A stretch of 64,000 nt of DNA from assembly GCA_910577225.1 (NCBI GenBank), contig CAJTMV010000014.1, positions 25,154-89,153 on the forward strand. Direction: 5' to 3'. Each line of letters opens with the position of its first letter. Position 1 is the first letter of the stretch. This document shows positions 61,218-64,000 of the stretch, in pieces. Origin of the DNA: an uncultured Eubacterium sp. GTDB lineage: Bacteria > Bacillota > Clostridia > Lachnospirales > Lachnospiraceae. Made by a program: the position numbers and the translations under genes. Under the pieces are notes generated by a model that saw nothing but the letters and a program-made list of their open reading frames with translations, was not told the origin of the DNA and ran no database searches.

Positions 61218-61821
61218 GAAGATACATGAAAAATTTACTGGTGCGGAACTCTTTCTTAAAAACTGCAATGAATTGGATAATATGTTGCAGTTTAAATGGC
61301 TGTCACGCACACTGTTTTATGGCTGTTTTTAAGTGTAATAATCTTTGATTATTTTATCCTGATATAATCAAATGCAATGGATTGCAAGATCGGTATCACA
61401 TCTTTGTAAGTATCAGATTTCACTTCTGTAAAAATCTTCTCTTTGCTGTCCTTTCAGGGGATTTCTCACTGCAGAGTTTTCATTCGCAGGGCAGCGTCTG
61501 GAAATGTCAGGCTTTGTAAATTTACCAGAACGAAATGTATTCGTCTAAAACGCTTCGGTAAACAGTGCCCGCAGTTACGGACACGTCCGGGCAGTCATTT
61601 CAACTGCAATACGATATGACTGATTACCGGAACCTGCATCTAAGAGTTTCGTACCGCCTTTCAGTAAATGACATTGCCCCCAAATAGTAATTTTTTTAAC
61701 ATACAAGGAGCATTCCGGCCAGGTATGGACTTGTGACAGGCATTCAATTGTGTTACAATCGATAGAAAGGAATCATCCTGATATTTCTGATAAAGTTTAA
61801 AGAAAGGGGTTTGTATCAGCA
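61218..61821 (+). other. Gene-free stretch, no recognisable gene
   Basis: About 600 bases without a supported gene in any frame. On the minus strand, around 61580-61700, one frame stays open for only about 33 codons and then meets stops; the translation was not recognised. It may hold remains of a decayed gene or mobile element, but no terminal repeats or transposase motifs were seen. The last 80 bases presumably contain the promoter of the YcxB-like gene. Confidence 0.4.
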
Positions 61822-62343
61822 ATGAAATTTATGATTCACCTGACAGACGAGGACTACATACAGTTTAACATTTTTTACTCGAATCATTCAAAAGCCGGGA
61901 AACGTGCAGTCAATCTGGCCCGGATTGCATTTCCTGTTCTTTCGCTGGCCGTATTAACGGTCTTTTTTTCTGCGGGAGCCGAATTTGGTAAAATAGCGGT
62001 GAACGCCATATTGCTAACCGCGGTATCTTTCCTTTGGTTTTTTTATGTGCCGAAGATCATCGAAAAAAGTATTCGGAAAAATATAAACAAGATGAAAGCG
62101 GATGGGAAACTGCCATTTCACGAACATGCACAAATCGAGTTTCAGGACGATAAAATTGTAGAAAAAAATGATCAGGAAGAAGTTCGCGTGAAATACACAG
62201 ATATCGAACAAATCTGCCCGACGAACGAATACCTTTATATTTTTTACAGCGCAGTACAGGCATTTATCATTCCTTATCATTGTCTGGGAGCCGATAAAGA
62301 AGCGCTGCTTGCTTATGTTACGCAAAAAAAGAAAACGAAATAA
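61822..62343 (+). CDS. YcxB-like membrane protein
   Basis: A 173-residue protein resembling the YcxB family. N-terminal cytoplasmic strand MKFMIHLTDEDYIQFNIFY, two hydrophobic helices at about 32-50 and 57-75, a basic loop (KSIRKNINKMK), then a soluble C-terminal domain with VKYTDIEQICPTNEYLYIFYSAVQAFIIPYHCL in parts. Function unknown for the family. GAAAGGGG lies about 14 bases before the ATG; ATG 61831 is an alternative start. It stands alone between the PadR block and spoIIP. Confidence 0.75.
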   Translation: MKFMIHLTDEDYIQFNIFYSNHSKAGKRAVNLARIAFPVLSLAVLTVFFSAGAEFGKIAVNAILLTAVSFLWFFYVPKIIEKSIRKNINKMKADGKLPFHEHAQIEFQDDKIVEKNDQEEVRVKYTDIEQICPTNEYLYIFYSAVQAFIIPYHCLGADKEALLAYVTQKKKTK

Positions 62344-62440
62344 GCCATTGTTCATCCAAAAATCTGTCCTGCCTAAGATAACGCTGCAAATTCACAGGAA
62401 TTGTGTCAACGGCGACCCTGCGTCTGTCTTCCTGAATAGA

Positions 62441-62469
62441 CATAAATCCATCCTGCCTTTTCATATACT
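62441..62469 (+). promoter_or_regulatory. Sigma-E-like promoter for spoIIP
   Basis: CATAAAT, 14 bases, CATATACT, 51 bases before the spoIIP ATG. The minus 10 fits the known sigma-E consensus CATAYAHT and the spacing is right. spoIIP is a mother-cell sigma-E gene in B. subtilis, which supports the call. Confidence 0.55.
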
Positions 62470-62519
62470 GTTTAGAAGTGCTGTGATCGGTAAAAACGAA
62501 CAGTATGGGAGGATGATTC

Positions 62520-63770
62520 ATGCGTGACAGGAAAAAGTACAAAAAGAAATGGTGGGCCGGCACGATGCCGCTGTTTCTTGCTGCAACGGCATGTATCTAT
62601 ATCTTGGATACGGCCGGAATAACGAAACATACGATACTGGACGCAGTGTGGCAGGCAGTGCAGGAAAATCTGGGATACCAGACCGTACGCAGCTGCATTC
62701 CGGTACTTGTTTATGATGCTCCATCGTCTGGTCAGAAGACGATCTATGAATATCTTGCAGCAAATATGGATGAGATGCTTCCGATATATGGATATGCCAG
62801 AGAACAACAGCAGCAGGTGGCAGTTGGGAACCTTGGACTGCCCGGGGAGGAAGACAGCTGCGGCGGATATCCTCAGATCGACGACTTTTACGCCGCACAG
62901 TCTGTACAGGAAAACAAACTGGCTGCGCAGGAGGCAATCGATCTGCAGGGAACGGCCGACGACCATGTATCAGACGTCGCACAGACGACGCAGCAGGCGG
63001 CTGTACCAGGAGAAAAAGTAAAGAAATTTTCCAGACAGAAGCTGAATGATTTTGATTATCTGCTTCAGAATTTTTATCGGGTAGACAGTACGACGACAAC
63101 AAATAGCCGTCAGCTGAATGCGGAAAAAATGCTGGCAAAAGATATGACCATTGACAAAGAGCAGGAGGGACCGCAAATACTGATTTATCATACGCATTCG
63201 CAGGAACGATTCGCAGATTCCAGGGATGTGTCGCAGTCTGTAGTCGGACTCGGCGAGTATCTGGCACAGATACTGGAACAGACATATGGCTATCGGGTAC
63301 TGCATCATCAGGGCAAATACGATGTGCCAGACCGCGATAACGCATATTCCAGAGCAGCACCGGCATTGGAGCAGATATTAAAGGAACACCCCGGCATTCA
63401 GGTAGTGATCGATTTACATAGAGACGGTGTGGCAGAAAATACGAGGCTGGTTGAGAAGGTGAATGGAAAGGATACGGCAACCATCATGTTCTTTAACGGA
63501 CTGAGCCATACAACGGCACAGGGAGACATCAGCTATTTGTACAATCCGAATCTGGAAGATAATCTGGCGTTTTCGTTTCAGATGCAGCTTGCAGCCTCAG
63601 AGTATTACCCGGGATTTTCCAGATTTGTATATCTGAAAGGATACCGCTACAATCTGCATTATGTTCCAAAATCGCTGCTGGTGGAAGTCGGAGCACAGAC
63701 CAACACTTACGAGGAAGTAAAAAATGCGATGGAACCGCTGGCAGATGTACTGCATAAGGTATTGTCGTAA
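62520..63770 (+). CDS. spoIIP: Stage II sporulation protein P
   Basis: Membrane-anchored peptidoglycan amidase/endopeptidase of 416 residues needed for septal thinning and engulfment. A basic N-terminus and one hydrophobic anchor (about 12-30) precede a long extracellular part. The catalytic domain begins near ILIYHTHSQE with the zinc histidine, followed by VVIDLHRDG, ATIMFFNGLSH and LLVEVGAQTNTYEEVKNAM. GGGAGG lies 7 bases before the ATG. SpoIID and SpoIIM partners are not in the window. Confidence 0.93.
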   Translation: MRDRKKYKKKWWAGTMPLFLAATACIYILDTAGITKHTILDAVWQAVQENLGYQTVRSCIPVLVYDAPSSGQKTIYEYLAANMDEMLPIYGYAREQQQQVAVGNLGLPGEEDSCGGYPQIDDFYAAQSVQENKLAAQEAIDLQGTADDHVSDVAQTTQQAAVPGEKVKKFSRQKLNDFDYLLQNFYRVDSTTTTNSRQLNAEKMLAKDMTIDKEQEGPQILIYHTHSQERFADSRDVSQSVVGLGEYLAQILEQTYGYRVLHHQGKYDVPDRDNAYSRAAPALEQILKEHPGIQVVIDLHRDGVAENTRLVEKVNGKDTATIMFFNGLSHTTAQGDISYLYNPNLEDNLAFSFQMQLAASEYYPGFSRFVYLKGYRYNLHYVPKSLLVEVGAQTNTYEEVKNAMEPLADVLHKVLS

Positions 63771-64000
63771 CGAACTGCTCAGATGACAATGCCGTTTTCG
63801 GAATGGCAGAGCAGGGGGTGTCAATGCAGGTTTGGGTAAGGAACTGGCGGTAAATAGAAAGTGTGGCGCCGGTTAGGTGGCTGCGCGGACGTGTCTGTGA
63901 CCGCTGGCAGAAACCTGGAACCGGCGGCAGGGGACTGAGCGGACCAGGGCAACGCTGCGGTGAACTAATCGTTAACTGCGACTAAGACATTCGGCGTGTG
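63771..64000 (+). other. Unexplained GC-rich end of the window
   Basis: After the spoIIP stop there is a stem with CTGCTC (63775-63780) and GAGCAG (63809-63814), then a G-rich stretch. Bases 63861-63960 contain 70 G or C by direct count, well above the surroundings. No open frame with a ribosome site is visible. It may be a structured RNA, a 3' leader of the next gene, or foreign DNA cut by the window edge. Confidence 0.35.

Noticed and set aside
1..64000. rRNA or tRNA genes
   Set aside because: No tRNA-like cloverleaf ends or rRNA-conserved segments were recognised while reading the intergenic regions; the approximately 230 bases at the right edge remain unexplained but do not look like either.

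Overview
The window looks like the chromosome of an anaerobic, spore-forming Clostridia member, most likely a Lachnospiraceae gut bacterium. The basis is gene order and gene content: sporulation genes (gpr, spoIIP, a YlmC/YmxH protein), meso-DAP-type murE, a CIRCE-controlled hrcA-grpE-dnaK-dnaJ operon, RNase J, IreB and the PrpC/PrkC pair, strong AGGAGG ribosome sites, and frequent GTG and TTG starts. I saw no rRNA, tRNA, CRISPR array, prophage or intact insertion sequence. 

Layout. Bases 1-2620: 3' end of a YtfR/YtfT/YjfF-like sugar ABC importer. Bases 2621-6288 (minus strand): a small CmpB-like membrane protein, a flavodiiron protein, and a 637-residue fusion of acyl-CoA dehydrogenase, the FAD domain of ETF-alpha, and rubredoxin. 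Bases 6622-19668: a long plus-strand housekeeping run, murE-priA-def-fmt-metallopeptidase-rsmB-rlmN-prpC-prkC-rsgA-thiN. Bases 19779-23957: ychF, ylmC-like, nrdR, yqeG-like, rpiB, efp, thioesterase. Bases 24066-25856: a three-S1-domain protein (minus) and a DnaQ-like exonuclease with a topoisomerase-type zinc finger. Bases 25952-36270: heat-shock operon, then a coiled-coil protein with a J-like tail, prmA, rsmE, a cysteine desulfurase and thiI. Bases 36342-45628: an HPr-like protein without its histidine (minus), mtaB, ireB, ruvX, a DUF1292 protein, rnjA, ylbF, an MltG-like stub, trmR, trhP, a lactonase-like propeller and a DHH phosphoesterase. Bases 45807-50512: an Eco57I-like type IIG restriction-modification pair. 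Bases 50570-56173: RpiR regulator, lactose/cellobiose-family PTS (IIB-IIC-IIA), GH1 6-phospho-beta-glucosidase and an intracellular GH5 enzyme. Bases 56363-63770: holA and rpsT (minus), gpr, then an accessory block (MarR, PPOX, DUF2812/PadR, YcxB) and spoIIP. 

How genes work together. The fusion enzyme and the flavodiiron protein could form a short electron path from an acyl-CoA to oxygen or NO through the fused rubredoxin. PrpC and PrkC form the phosphatase/kinase pair whose known target family, IreB, is encoded about 20 kb away. TrmR and TrhP are consecutive steps of wobble-uridine modification. The desulfurase and ThiI form a sulfur relay. The PTS block imports and phosphorylates a beta-glucoside that the GH1 enzyme splits inside the cell. 

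Best candidates for something new: (1) the acyl-CoA dehydrogenase/ETF/rubredoxin fusion next to the flavodiiron protein; (2) a 145-base array of about nine 15-base palindromic repeats in front of the marR gene; (3) the coiled-coil protein with a J-like tail after dnaJ; (4) the gpr-spoIIP pair split by a 3.6-kb accessory block with a leftover ribosome site and hairpin.
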